From Theodoxus fluviatilis (taxonomy: Eukaryota > Mollusca > Gastropoda > Cycloneritida > Neritidae), in the NCBI GenBank assembly GCA_034096865.1, contig JAWQFJ010001797.1, positions 270,001 to 334,000 of the forward strand: a stretch of DNA of 64,000 nt. Direction: 5' to 3'. Under the pieces are notes generated by a model. That model was not told the DNA's origin and ran no database searches. It worked only from the letters and a program-made list of their open reading frames with translations. This document shows, piece after piece, positions 33,421-45,843 of this stretch (position 1 is the stretch's first letter; every line of letters starts with the position of its first letter). A program made the position numbers and the translations under genes.

Positions 33421-36088
33421 AAGTAATTAAATGACAGTTGAACTGGACCCAAGCACTGTTTGAATTGAAGTCAACACCATAAACCAGTGCTGTGCATTTG
33501 GACACCCTGGCAGCCATAACTGAGGCCTGGCTGGTGCTGTCCCACTCCACAAGAGGAGAGAGCAGCTAGCTGATGGACTAGAGAGGAGATGAACATAGGA
33601 AGCTGACTAGTTGCATCCACACATTGAATGATGTTGCTTGAGAAGACTGAGGGGAAGGGTGCCTGAGATACAAGAGCCCAAATATCACAATGGCAACATT
33701 TGTACTGAAGGCTGAAGCAGAGAGTTGAATTCAGAAATCAAAAGCATCTGAACTTCGATTCAATGAAGCAACCATGAGTATGTATCCATTGTGTAGGCAT
33801 CTCTCCAGGGACACAAACCCTTGAAGTTGAATCACCATTGGGTCCTTTCCACACTACTCCTACAGGAAATGTAACAGTGCTCCAGCGTGGAGTTCTATTC
33901 AAGTGTCACTTGCATGTGGCAGACGAAACAATATCTTATGCTCTCTTCTACTGTTCATCTTACTCAGGAAGCATGATTGTCACTCTCAGGTTAAGAGCAT
34001 CCCTGTTCTATGCTTACATGATGTGTAAAGACAGTAAGTGGGTCACATAGTCAAATGTTGAATCCCTATGGTAACATCTGCCAATTGAGAGGGGAAAATG
34101 TCCTTGTTGATGTACTCAGTGTGAAGAGAAGCATGAGTGACAGCACTAGGGTCTATAATCTATCAGCATCAGAAATTAAGTCTTGCCCGCCAAACTTAGG
34201 AAATCACAAGCACTTGAGACAATGGTATCTTCAATGAGACAATGGTGACATCTGGAAGACAAGACATCCACACAAGTTGTTAGCCTAGATCAGATACTCT
34301 AATTCACTGTAAAGTGTTATGCATGCCACACAGTGGACTTCGATGTTACTTGTACAACTTCATAAGGATCTGTAGCAAACAGAAGTCAAGTACTTATGAG
34401 AGAATAGAAGTACAACATGAGGGTGTACATACCCATGAATCACAAGGACAGACAGACCAGCATGTTTCACTATTCAAATTATTGTTGGCAGATTCCCTAC
34501 ACATGCTATGCAATATGCTATGCAATGCTTCTTCCCCCACCCCCCACCCCACATGAGTGATTGATGTCATCAATTGATGCTACACCCACTGAATCTGGGT
34601 TAATTTTTCCAAATGAATAATGTAGGAACACCTGACAGGCTGAAGGAATGCAGATCACAACAGTGTGTGAGGAAATGCTTTCACAGATAAACTCAGTGTG
34701 GGAGCTTATCTAAGCCATCAAGTCACTTTGAAGTTCCCCAGACAACCCACAATGTGCATCTACAGGAAAACCCAAGCATGATATTTCCAGGGCATAAAAC
34801 ACATTTTCAAGGCCACACTTTTCTCATAAGCAGCATCCAAGAAACTCTACATGCACCTCCTCATGATCATGAAGCTGATTTCTTCAACCTGAACTAAAAG
34901 GTGGCAGCAAAACAATAAAATATAAAAGAAGGCAACTACAATTCCTGTTTGCGATTATAAACGGAATAAGTGTGCCATGCAAGTCCTCACTTTTGTTGTC
35001 AAGTACATGTATGCAATACTGAAGAAAACCATAATAAAATATTTTTTGTGCACATACCCTTTCTTCTTGGAAGAGAACAATAGAAATAGGCAAAAGAAAC
35101 CAACTGCCTCACTAGATGAATCCAACTCCATATGGAGGATGAATTACATGTATTTCCATCTAATGACTAACTTTAAATTCAACTCATGACTGTCATGGAA
35201 AACTTCTATTGCAACTAGATCAAATCGGTCCTCCCAAATGTGTGCATTGTTTCTACAACCCCATACTTCTAATAGTTCTATAGCCTTTTTCAGGAAGAAA
35301 AACACATATCATGTGAAGTGATGAGATGAAAAGAACAGAGCCAGTACAAACAACCTATTGAACTGTATCAGTTCCAACAAATACAGGTTTAGAGGATAGA
35401 TGTGACATGCACAGAAAGCCAACTACATTAAAGATGGCTTAAAAATCTGCATAAAATCATCACCAAAAATGCGGGAGGCACACCTAAATTCATCTTGTGT
35501 ACATCTATGACACTAGAACATACGTGAGTTTATCATTACAAGTAATTATGCACCATTATTTCTGAGAAGCATGTTTTCATGTGGCCTCAGTCATGGCACA
35601 CATATCAGAAGCCCAAAATCTCCCAATTCATTGTTTCAACAGACATTAACTTGGCTTTTCTTTGAGACGGGTGTACAATGAGAACAAACTCGATCACAAA
35701 AACCCACGTTTGTTGGAAGTGAGTTCAAATCAGACAAATGACAAAGCAGAGATATGTGAACAAATGTTCTCAATGTTCATGGGTACACGTATAATTGGTT
35801 AACATATTGGATCTAGACTGACTGACAGAAGGAAAAGAAAGAGCAGGAAATAGAGCTGAATCAGAAGAAGAAAGGCAACATACGTGATTAATAGTGGGAA
35901 AAAGAGTTTGTAGAAGGAAGACAAGAGGAGAAGGGGGAGAGTAATAAGGACATTAGATGATGCAGAGTGAAGTGGTAAAGCCACCTAGAAGAAAGATGCA
36001 GAGGAGAGAGAGACCATGATGAGAAGGAGCAGGAGAAGGATGAAACTAGCAGACCCCTATGAATCAAGCTCAAGAAATCCATGTTGAA
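33421..36088 (-). other. CpG-depleted part of RGM intron 2
   Basis: AT-leaning unique DNA. By hand count 33421-34320 contains only 4 CpG in 900 bp. No exon, RNA gene or array recognised. Confidence 0.7.
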
Positions 36089-36094
36089 ACTCAC

Positions 36095-36594
36095 CTTGCT
36101 CGTGGCAGTAGCACCACTGTCCCCTGCTACAGGGTCGTTAGTCACCTGCACAGTCAGGTACTCATTGTTCACTAGGGGCCAGGCCCCTTGCACTTTGCAC
36201 GTCTGAAACTCATCACGGAACGTCCGCAGGTGTGGGTCACCAAATAATCCACAGTGTTTGAATGCATGGTTCCCACGGTAGGTGCACTCTTCTGGAGCCT
36301 TCGGGGGTGCTGGCAGCTCAGGTGGTAGGAATGGCTTCCCGTTGGGGGAGCAGTTGTATTGCTTCATCTGGCTGCGCAGGCCATTGCGCACACTGTAGTA
36401 GCGGATGTCACCCTGGCAGCCATGTGAGGCATTGACGATGCAGAGACGGTAGGTGCGCAGTGCCATGCAGTGCGATTCATTGTTCTCATTGGCAAGCCCA
36501 CTGCCCAGCCCCAGTGTTTCCCGTGCCTGCATGAAGCCTGACCAGCACATGTCCACAGTGCAGGTCCCACTGGGGCCCGCCTGCAGCCCTGCCA
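36095..36594 (-). CDS. RGM: Repulsive guidance molecule, middle coding exon
   Basis: Codes for residues 31-197 (500 nt: 2 nt completing the split V31 codon plus 166 codons). The acceptor is TTGCAG at 36600-36595 and the donor is AAG|GTGAGT at 36095/36094. It carries the RGM N-terminal cysteine-rich domain (C42, C47, C73, C82, C90, C112, C134), which in the family binds BMPs, and the start of the partial von Willebrand factor D domain. HCGLFGDPHLRTF (144-156) includes the GDPH motif, where vertebrate RGMs self-cleave between D and P (D150-P151). CKVQGAWPLV (163-172) and LTVQVTN are strongly conserved. Vertebrate RGMs have RGD near C90; here it is QGD (91-93). N-glycosylation sequons: NES 69, NAS 85, NCS 111. 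Confidence 0.97.
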
Positions 36595-36613
36595 CTGCAA
36601 CACAGACAGAAGA

Positions 36614-37555
36614 GTGAATGAGCAAGAGACTGAGTGGGCATGTTAGTGAGTGGGCATGTGAGTGAGTGGGCATGAGTGAGTGAGCAAGCGAAGGAGTGAG
36701 CAAGCGAGTGAGTGACCAAGTGAGGGAGTGGGCAAGTAAGGGAGTGAGCAAATGAGGGAGTGGGCAAGTAAGGGAGTGGGCAAGTGAGGGAGTGGGCAAA
36801 TGAGGGAGTGGGCATGAGTGAGTGAGCAAGCGAATGAGTGAGCAAGCGAGTGAGTGAACAAATGAGGGAGTGGGCAAGTAAGGGAGTGTGCAAGTGAGGG
36901 AGTGGGCAAGTGTCAGATTGGGCATGAGTGAGTGAGCAAGTGAGTGAGTAAGTGAGGGAGTGGGCAAGTCAGGGAGTGGGCAAGTGAGGGAGTGGGCAAG
37001 TGAGGGAGTGGGCAAGTGAGTGGGCAAGTGAGTGGGTGGGCAAGTGAGGGAGTAGGCATGAGTGAGCAAGCGAGTGAGTGAGTGAGCAAGTGAGGGAGTG
37101 GGCAAGTAAGGGAGTGGGCAAGTGAGTGGGTGGGCAAGTGAGTGAGAGAGCAAGTGAGTGAGTGAGCAAGTGAGTGAGTGAGCAAGTGAGTGAGTGAGTG
37201 AATGAGTGAGTGTGAGTGAGTGAAAGAATGGGTGAGAGTAAGTTGATGGGTAAATGCATTAATGAGTGAGCAGGGGAGTGAGTGAATGAGTGAGTGAGAA
37301 AGTGAATGAGTGAGTGAATGAATGAATGAGTGAATGACCAAGTGAATGAGTGAGCAAGTGAGTGAGTGGGCAAGTGAGTGAGTGGAGTGAGTGTGTGTGA
37401 GTGAAAGAATGGGTGAGAGTAAGTTGATGGATAAGTGCATTAATGAGTGAGCAAGGGAGTGAGTGAATGAGTGAGTGAATGAGTGAACACATGGGTGGGT
37501 GACAGTGAGTGAATGAATAAATGTGCAAGTAATTGAGTGGGTGAGTTAGCAAGAG
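36614..37555. repeat. Degenerate (GTGA)-based minisatellite at the splice acceptor
   Basis: About 940 bp of units such as GAGTGGGCAAGTGAGG (16 bp) and GAGTGAGCAAGC, beginning about 14 bp intronic of the exon-2 acceptor. An island containing AGAGTAAGTTGATGG recurs at 37235 and 37416, 181 bp apart. On the transcribed strand the array is CT-rich. Confidence 0.93.
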
Positions 37556-38800
37556 TGCAGATGAATAAAAGAAAAAATCAATGAATTTCCAAATAAATAA
37601 AAGGAAAATGAATAACTCAAGAAATGAATGACTCCATAAATGAAAGACTCAAGAAATGATTCCAAGAATGAACCAATCACTACATCAATTAGTCTTTGAT
37701 ACTTGTTTCATGACCTCCTGGCAAAAACGACTTGCCCATTTGATAACAAGAAACTCCAGAAATGAATTACAATCCTGAAGGCTGATGTGAAACATACATA
37801 TGTCAGGAGAAGAAGTCTAGACAAATGAAATGTGAACATTTCTTTGAGAGGCAAGTTTCACAGTCAACACACACCAAGCAGTGAGCAAACATAGTCTAAG
37901 AAAACATCTGCAACAAGACAAGCATTGACTATACAATACACACATACATATGTCACAGTTTACATCTTTCAGGAAGTATGGAAGACCGACCAACAGTCCT
38001 CACTTATCAACCTAATATACAAACCACAATGAAATAAAGATCTAATTCAAAAGAATGACAAGAGTTTGGTGTCTGCATCAAAACACAAGAAGACTATGGT
38101 CCCATGAGTGTACAACATTCCACTACACAAAAAGCAAACACACCACTATATTATATCTAGACCTGCTTGCTACCATAACTAATAACTAGGTTGATATGGA
38201 TGAATGACTTGAAACTACACAAGCATGCAACTTTTCTCTCCACAGATCATGCCAACTAGGCCAGAGATTGTCTACTCTTTGAAAATCATGACTTGATGAT
38301 GTTGATCAATGTGAGCAAGGGTAAAAATGCCATTATGGGCAACGAGAAAGATACATGTGCGAGAAAGAAGCCTGAACTGCTGCTTAAAAGGAAGTCTAGA
38401 ATGACCCACAATGAAGGAAGAAAAATAAAAAAATAAACCTTTGATCAGGCAAAAGTCCTCCTCTTCAACACATACACAACTGAGCTTCAGACAGCACAAC
38501 CCCGTCAGTGCAAGAAATGTGCAACAGAGCTCTATCTATGTGTCACAAAGAAAGTCACTGCAACAAATGGGCTAGTACAGAGGGAGATGTGACTGGGAGA
38601 TGTGACAAAGGGAACCTATGGTGTAGGTGACAACTGCTGTGGCAAAGGGAGGAGATTATGGGGCCCTTGAGAAAGAAATAAAACTGCCTGCTCAGTGCAG
38701 AGATGGAGGAAGTGTAGAAAGATGAGGTGTGAATGCACATGTATGCTTTGCAGTGTTCCATTTGGAAGGAATGTGCATGTATTCATGAGTGTATTGGTGT
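37556..38800 (-). other. CpG-poor intronic DNA, no gene seen
   Basis: Unique AT-leaning DNA with residual GAAT-like repeats at its left edge. Confidence 0.6.
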
Positions 38801-38915
38801 GTGTTTTATGTATGCAAATGTGAGTATATGTGTCTTATGTCTGTATATAAGGGTGTGCATGTGCCTGTGTGTGTGTCAAAGTCTATACATGAACATATGT
38901 ATATATATATACACT

Positions 38916-38964
<49 letters not shown>

Positions 38965-39164
38965 AGTGTGTATGTGTGTGCGCACGCGTGTGAATGTGTG
39001 TGTGTGTGTGAATGTGTGTGTACGTGTGTGTGTGTGTGTGTGTGTACATGTGTGTTTGTTTTATGTATGCAAATGTAAGTGTGTATGTGTATATATTATG
39101 TCTGTGTATATGGGTGTGCATGTGAGTGTTTTGATGTCTGTGCATGAATATATGTATACACTTT

Positions 39165-39236
<72 letters not shown>

Positions 39237-39266
39237 ATTTATGTTTGTCTACATGTAAACTATGTG

Positions 39267-39353
<87 letters not shown>

Positions 39354-39370
39354 TGTGTGTGTGTGTGTGC
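38795..39370. repeat. (GT)n and (GA)n arrays with duplicated island
   Basis: GT arrays at about 38920-39055 and 39167-39236, GA 39269-39343, GT 39344-39370. An island TTTTATGTATGCAAATGT recurs at 38804 and 39059, with similar following sequence, 255 bp apart. Confidence 0.93.
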
Positions 39371-40059
39371 AGATGCAAATATATATGGGCATCTTTCAGT
39401 GTTCAAGTATACCTGTGAATACCTGAACAAATTGTGGAGACCATGTATGCAGAGGAACCTATGAACAAGTCGAGTACACTAAGTCAAGAAAGAGAGAAAG
39501 ACAGGCAGAGAAGAAAAAAAACCCTCTCCACGCACACATCAGCTATCAACATGTAACAGTAAAACTGCTAGCCACAGAAAGAGATGGCTATGCAAATTCC
39601 ACCTTACTCACATGGAAAAGGGATGTAGAGACATGACAACAGAGAGCACTGGAACATGGAGGTTTTTTCAGGGTTGAGTGTCATGCTGGATCGTAAAGCA
39701 CCAGGTGTCTTTCGAGATGCAAATAAAGGCAGTTCATGAATGCCAAGACAAGATACTGTGGCCAAAAAATGAGTTGAGACACTAGGTGAGTATAGCAGGC
39801 ACTCATCTTGCTGAGGGGAAAAACACTCTGAAGTGGCAAAGAGCCAGAGCAGCATTGCACACTGAGATGGCAGTACAGGAAAAATCTGCAGAAGTGAAGA
39901 CAACCTGAGAGGATGGAGAGAAGGATGGCGAAGCTCAGGTATGAAGTGTTGATATTTTGTCTCCACCTTGTCACAGCCAGCAGGCCCTCACCCCTGGCCA
40001 GGTCACCTGTCCACAGCCTTATCAGGAGTGGGCATTGTTTAGCCTGCATGGTCTTCCAT

Positions 40060-40114
<55 letters not shown>

Positions 40115-42505
40115 ATGACTCTGTGTGTTCATGCCTCTGTGCATGTGCATGAGTGCTTGTGCATGTTTGTTGTGGATAAGTGTGTGTGCATGTCTGTGTG
40201 TGTGCGTGCATGTATGTGTGTGCGTGTGTGTGTGTGTGTGGATGTTTTATGTGTGTAATTGTTAGTGCACATGTATGTTGTATGTGTGAGAGCATGTAAG
40301 TGTATGAGCATGTGTGCACATGCATGTGTGCTAATGTGCACACACGTGTATGTGTGTGTGAGTGTACACTGCATTTGGACTAGGAGTGTGCTCAGGTGTG
40401 TGTCTTCAGCAACCCATGTGGATTCAGGAAAGTGGTCAGATCCAAGAATGTTCTGCCCATTTGATATATATATAATACTGGGGTAGCTGTATGGTTGTAT
40501 GCAGTCATACACTACAGACAAGAAATCAATAGGTCACTTTCTGACAAGCTGACAAAAAATGTTCTATGATCAGATGAATTCATGTTCACACCTGTGAGGA
40601 TATTTAATACTCACATCACTACTTGGCATTTACACTGTATTTAAGTAAGTATGCATGTACTGAGATTCATTTTGCATAGATCTTTGACCCTGAAATTTGA
40701 ATGCAAGTCCATAGACTGCATTAGTAGTAAATGTTATGGCTTTTTATGTGCGGATGCGGTGTTTCCAGTGACACATGAGCATTTGTATAAAAGAGTACCA
40801 TCTGTTTACTGCATCAGTTGTTTGTACACCTTGCCAGTTTCAATCCAGTGCTACAATAAATGCCCCTGGTTCACTGAGGCCAAGGCTTATCCAATACACT
40901 TTTCTTTGAGTTAAGAACATCCAATGCAGCCATACATGTGTTCTTGCATTTCCACGTTTGATAGTATAAATCCTCTTGAGAAGATGTTCTAACTTGCCTA
41001 TGTATCCATCCCACAAGTACCATTTGTATATGTACACATGATTCAAGACACACACCTGTAGGATTAGATGAGGTGTACCTTGAATATACCTGCTAGCTTT
41101 TCATAGTCAAGTGCACCAAGTGTTAAAAGCACAAGACTGTAGTAATAATTTTGGTACCAGTAATGGCAAAGTAGAGTGAGTGTGTGTGTGTGTGCATGTG
41201 TTTGTCTATCTGAGCTTGAGTGTGTGCATGTACATTATGTATCTGTGTATGTGTTTCACCTGAATATGAAGTAACTGACAATACACTCTCAATAGTCATG
41301 ATAATTCATTTTTAAAATGTTTAATGTTAACCCATAAATATTTAAGTAGATGACAGATGCCTTGTTCAGACTAATTCATGCACTAATGTGTATGTACAAT
41401 CTATTTAAATATCTGCAACAGGTGAGGAAGAGGGTATACTGATCAACTGGAGAGTATAGGAGCAAGCCTTTCTTTCATGTGTTTACACTACTGCATAATG
41501 CAATACCACAGACATCTCACACAAATGATAGGGAGAGCATCAGAAGTTAAACTCAAGGCAATAATCAGTCGGTCAATCACTGGACCAAATGGAAATCACA
41601 ATGGGCTAAATAATCAACATGTGAAAGGGTACACCTATAGTTTCAACACCGAAACTAAAACCTTTAAAAATGAGTATCTTCATGTCTACATGCTGTCTTG
41701 CAACCTCTTAAGCACAATAACTGTACCTCAAGGCATTCGAAACGGCGTTTATACCTGCCAGCCCTTACAACTACAATGACAAACCACGGCGCCTTACTGC
41801 TCGCTACTTAAATCGAATGATTTGTATACTTGAGTTGAAACTCGTACACGCATCTCATGCTTTGAAATACGTGTTCTACGCTATCACCAAAGAGAACCAG
41901 GCAGTCAACAACTTAACGACTAAGATGAAGAGCTTATGACAACACCGACTAGCTCCAGGTGTGAGGTGAGAGAACCGCACTGCACTTGGCAAGGGAACCG
42001 TTTCTTCATGAGAGCGATCAAACTTCCCCAAACGTGAGTTTATGTCGACTGCAGGCATCAGCCTTCAAACAAAAGCTGGCACGCAACAAGTACGTTGAAG
42101 CCAGACCACGCCGAGAAGCTCGCTATCACGACACCGATCTCCACGTTCGCGCCTTCGCCACAAAAACTTTGACAGAAAACGCCGTCATAACCCTCTCCGA
42201 AGTTTCTCCCAATAACCTATACAAAAATCCACGGCGAGACTGCATGAACTGAAGAGAAGAAGCACTCACAACGAATAGAACGCACATCGCTCCTACACAT
42301 CACTACGTAACACGCGAACGCACACTCACAACACAAAAGACGTCACTCTTTCTAGTGGCCAAAGGAGTTTTGACAGAACCGCGCAGAAAGGTGCGTGCAC
42401 CACACAAAACTTGAGCGCACACCTGGACGGTGACACAAAAACCACCTTGTTGACAGGTGATCAAAGCACTTCTCTGGACTCAGGAACCTGGCTAAGACAG
42501 GGGGT
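39371..42505 (-). other. Rest of intron 1; CpG recovers from about 41.7 kb
   Basis: GT array at 40060-40114 and looser GT-rich DNA to 40370. CpG-poor up to about 41,730, then CpG-rich towards the first coding exon. No gene seen. Confidence 0.55.
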
Positions 42506-42573
42506 GTTAGAGAGAAGGAGAGAAGGAGGGAAGGAGAGAAGGAGGGAAGGAGAAGGAGGGAGGGAGGGAGGTG
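42506..42573. repeat. Short GGAGAAGGA purine repeat
   Basis: Degenerate GGAGGGAAGGAGAA units close to the first coding exon. Confidence 0.85.
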
Positions 42574-42724
42574 GTGGCGACTACCTCCACTGCTCTAGGC
42601 AGGTCAACCCGAGTCGCGCCATCATGGCCGAACCCAGGTCGGCCCAGCACTGACGTCTCGCGGCCAGCGGACGCAAGGGAGGGGACAGGGGAGAGAGTGA
42701 GAAAAGAACAAAAATGGCACTCAC

Positions 42725-42815
42725 CTGCTTGAAAGAGTACTCCACTGACCAGGATCACGAGCAGCAGCACAGGGATCGGGAGCGGGGGCGGGCTAGGGTA
42801 GCCTCGCGCACCCAT
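42725..42815 (-). CDS. RGM: Repulsive guidance molecule, first coding exon (signal peptide)
   Basis: Encodes residues 1-30 plus one base of V31. It opens MGARGYPSPPP and continues with a hydrophobic core PVLLLVILVSGVLF, a typical secretory signal peptide. It ends CAA GCA G|GTGAGT (donor 42724-42719), phase 1, which fits the phase-1 acceptor of the next exon and rebuilds a valine codon. The ATG at 42815 has G at -3 and G at +4. An upstream in-frame ATG at 42908 would add 31 residues, but a strong pyrimidine-tract acceptor (CTTCTTGGCAG, 42884-42874) lies between them, so I prefer 42815. An out-of-frame ATG just upstream (42822) opens a short uORF. RGMs are cell-surface BMP co-receptors and neogenin ligands. 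Confidence 0.88.
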
Positions 42816-42873
42816 TCCCTTCCATGCAGTCACGCTAGGGAAGGCTTCGCCTTCGCTCGGCCGGCCGGGAGCT
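42816..42873 (-). other. RGM: RGM 5' UTR segment in the start-codon exon
   Basis: Between the predicted acceptor (AG at 42875-42874) and the start codon. The acceptor has a clear pyrimidine tract, implying an upstream noncoding exon. Confidence 0.55.
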
Positions 42874-43139
42874 CTGCCAAGAAGAAAACAGCAGGACCCA
42901 TCAGCCATCTAGCACGAGGCCACATCTTGGGAGAGGGGCGCTGACGGTGGGTCACTCGTGGTCAGGCGCCTCCCGCTACATCTCCGTACTGGTCCAGGTA
43001 CAGTCCAATAGAAGAAGCACACAGGCGCAGCCTGCAATATCAACCCATTCCTCCGGCGGTGCACGCTGCGAAAGTAGTGTGTCCCGACTGCATAAAGGAT
43101 TGCTGGGCGAGCGTTGCGGACGGCCCGAGTGAGGAAAGT

Positions 43140-43300
43140 AGGTCGGGGGCGGAGCTTGGAACCGTCAATATGTCATGGCAGGCGTTGGCTCCGCCCACCA
43201 ATCTCCCTCCTGCTCCCAGCGCTTTCGGGTCTACAAGGCCGTCTGTCAACTTCCACCGCAAACAAACAGCCCAGGCCGCCTCGCCATTGGTTGAATTTTA
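43140..43300. promoter_or_regulatory. GC-box and CCAAT-box cluster upstream of RGM start exon
   Basis: GGGGCGGAG at about 43145, CCGCCCACCAAT at about 43191-43202, and ATTGGTTG at about 43284. The density of such motifs in CpG-rich DNA 300-450 bp upstream of the coding start suggests a promoter, possibly an alternative to the one near 48.45 kb. No initiation site can be fixed from sequence alone. Confidence 0.3.
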
Positions 43301-43982
43301 AATGATTTCACACTTCGCTTCTCGCCAGTGAGCCTAGCATTCCGGCTAAATATAAACTCGCCAGAACAGTCGTAATGAAATGATTTGATGGTTATCAGTT
43401 GTACCTATGATAAAATTCGTAGCTCTCTCGCACTTATCGAGTGATTGGGAGAACACGGGAGAAACAAGGGGGAAGCGAAATATAAAGTCGGTGGAGGTGG
43501 TGGAGGGATCGGGGCAGGGGGTGAGGTGGGAAGAGAGGGGAGGAGAGGCTGGGAGGTGTTGGCGAAGGGGAGAGGTTGCTGGATAGGGTCACTGCCGGTG
43601 CGAGACGCTAGGGCTGGCGGTGGCATTATTTTGCGAGGGCAATCCACGGAGCAGAACACCGTTCAGCCCAGACCCGCGCTCCGAGGCATTTTTCCAAACT
43701 ACGAGGTCTGCCCCACGGCTAAGCTTTCTCCACCGAGCGAAAAGCTAGCTCGACCGAACGCGTTCGAGTGAAGGGAGAAAATAGTCGGGGGTGTTGCATA
43801 ACAACTTCACGAAGGCTGTTTCGTTAAGTCGCTGCAATTGTTCGCCTGACCGTGTGGAGAATGCCTAACCCAGTGGGAAAAAACCGCCACCCTTTCATCG
43901 CCGCCCCTGCTTCTCACTCGACAAATGTGTAGCTTGACGCCTTGGGTCGGCTGGATTACCATCGTGCAAGCAACTGGGTTCC

Positions 43983-44042
<60 letters not shown>

Positions 44043-44250
44043 GCATAGCGAATACGAAATTTAATACTCTCTACACCATGTCATGGAATGCAACAGGCAG
44101 CTGCAGAAAAAAACAACAAAAAAACACACACACACACAGACAACTCTGAAGACATCAATGTTGATCAAGGTAAAACATCCTGACTACGCTGCCCTCCTTC
44201 TCACCTCATTAGTCTCTCTCGTCCTTCCTGCTTTACTCCCTCATCCCCAT

Positions 44251-44288
<38 letters not shown>

Positions 44289-45280
44289 CAAAAAACACAA
44301 CAGCATGACGTACACGCATGCAAACTCCACCTGACGGGGCGGCCATCAGGGAAGGTAAGACAGACACGGACAGCTGTTAAACAACAGCACGTCACGCCTG
44401 CAGCCCATAACTGCCTGGGCCAGGCGAGAAAAGGACGGGTGACGTGTCAACACTGTCAGGACACCACTGGCCAGCGGCCTGATGTCGTGCAGGTCTCCAG
44501 ATAGCACTGACACCCACAGCACAGACCCACACAGACATAGGCATGTACAGGTAGACATACATGCAAAGGTAGACATAAGCATACGCAGGAGAAACATGTA
44601 CATGTGCGAAGGCACGATCAGACTTGAGCAGATATAACTATATTTACGAAAAGACTTGAGCAGATAAATATATAGGTATTCATCGTGAGACACGTGTACA
44701 TACGCAGACAGACAGCAAGGGCCTAGGCAGACACAGGCAGTCCCAGCAAGACATAGGCACAGAGACAAGCATATAGACATAAATATGCGTATGTACTAAT
44801 GGATTGAAAAAGGCACATGTATAAATAGGAGGCTCAGACTGCAACGATGATGAACCCGCGGAAAGAGAGTGAGAGAGAGAGAGAAAGAGAGAGGAATGAA
44901 CACCTACTGGAACAAGTGCGTGAGGCTCATTCTAACTATACAGGCGCTAACAATGAAAAATGCAGAACAAGTCACAGACACGAAAACAAACACTATATCA
45001 ATGATACTGCCAAGTTTGTCGACACATTAAAACTTTCTCGCACATCCACGCGCGCTCAGATGCACATTCTCATGCACACGTCCTGCACGTACATAAGCAA
45101 TTAAGGCAAACAGGTAAGCATAGACAAAACACAATCGCTGTAAGCATTGAAACTACACTCGCGTACAAATTTTAAAAAAAGAGAAAAAAGCACACACAGC
45201 TCTACCCACCCATTTCCTCACAAGCGTGCATACAAAGCCAAACGCACGCGAACGAACAAAAAAAAACGAGTATATATGTG
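43301..45280. other. No gene recognised; contains (GA)n at 43985-44039
   Basis: CpG-containing unique DNA with a GA array, a TC run at about 44259-44284, and a CA-rich patch. It lies within the putative intron 0 of RGM. Confidence 0.5.
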
Positions 45281-45281
45281 C

Positions 45282-45341
<60 letters not shown>
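45282..45341. repeat. (TA)n microsatellite
   Basis: About 60 bp of TA dinucleotides, able to extrude a cruciform. Confidence 0.97.
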
Positions 45342-45346
<5 letters not shown>

Positions 45347-45617
45347 CACGCACATGCACCAAATATGGAGACTCAGAAATAGACATCCTCGGACGAGCCT
45401 TAGCGGGAGTGAAACGAGGTGGTACGAAACTCTCGTCCCAAGTTGCGATGGGAAACTCCTAATCCTCGGAGCAGATGGACTGGGGGAGGAAGGGTCTATT
45501 AAAGAGTGCAGACCGCTCATTTATCTTGCGGCTTCCGCTGGTAAATGCCCGCTGCCTCCACCAGAGCAGGCAGAAGGCTGATTAGTTGGAGACCGTTCCT
45601 ACTGCACACCCAATGTT

Positions 45618-45843
<226 letters not shown>

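Larger units (their letters stand above)
26203..36094 (-). other. RGM: RGM intron 2 (9.9 kb, phase 0)
   Basis: Donor GTGAGT at 36094-36089, acceptor TTGCAG at 26208-26203. The intron holds several microsatellites, a CpG-normal block (about 26.2-31.3 kb) containing a TISU start element, a higher-order minisatellite, and CpG-poor DNA at 33.0-36.0 kb. I found no further RGM exon in it, and none is needed because flanking exons join in frame. Confidence 0.9.
36595..42724 (-). other. RGM: RGM intron 1 (6.1 kb, phase 1)
   Basis: Donor GCAG|GTGAGT at 42725/42724, acceptor TTGCAG at 36600-36595. Mostly CpG-poor DNA with GTGA-type and GT/GA arrays. No further exon seen. Confidence 0.9.

Noticed and set aside
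36604..37440. Long Leu/Thr/His/Ser-rich frames upstream of RGM exon 2
   Set aside because: Translations of the GTGA minisatellite; the true exon starts at the TTGCAG acceptor.
42816..42908. Upstream ATG at 42908 as the RGM start
   Set aside because: It lies upstream of a strong pyrimidine-tract acceptor and would bury the signal peptide behind 31 extra residues; kept only as an alternative.
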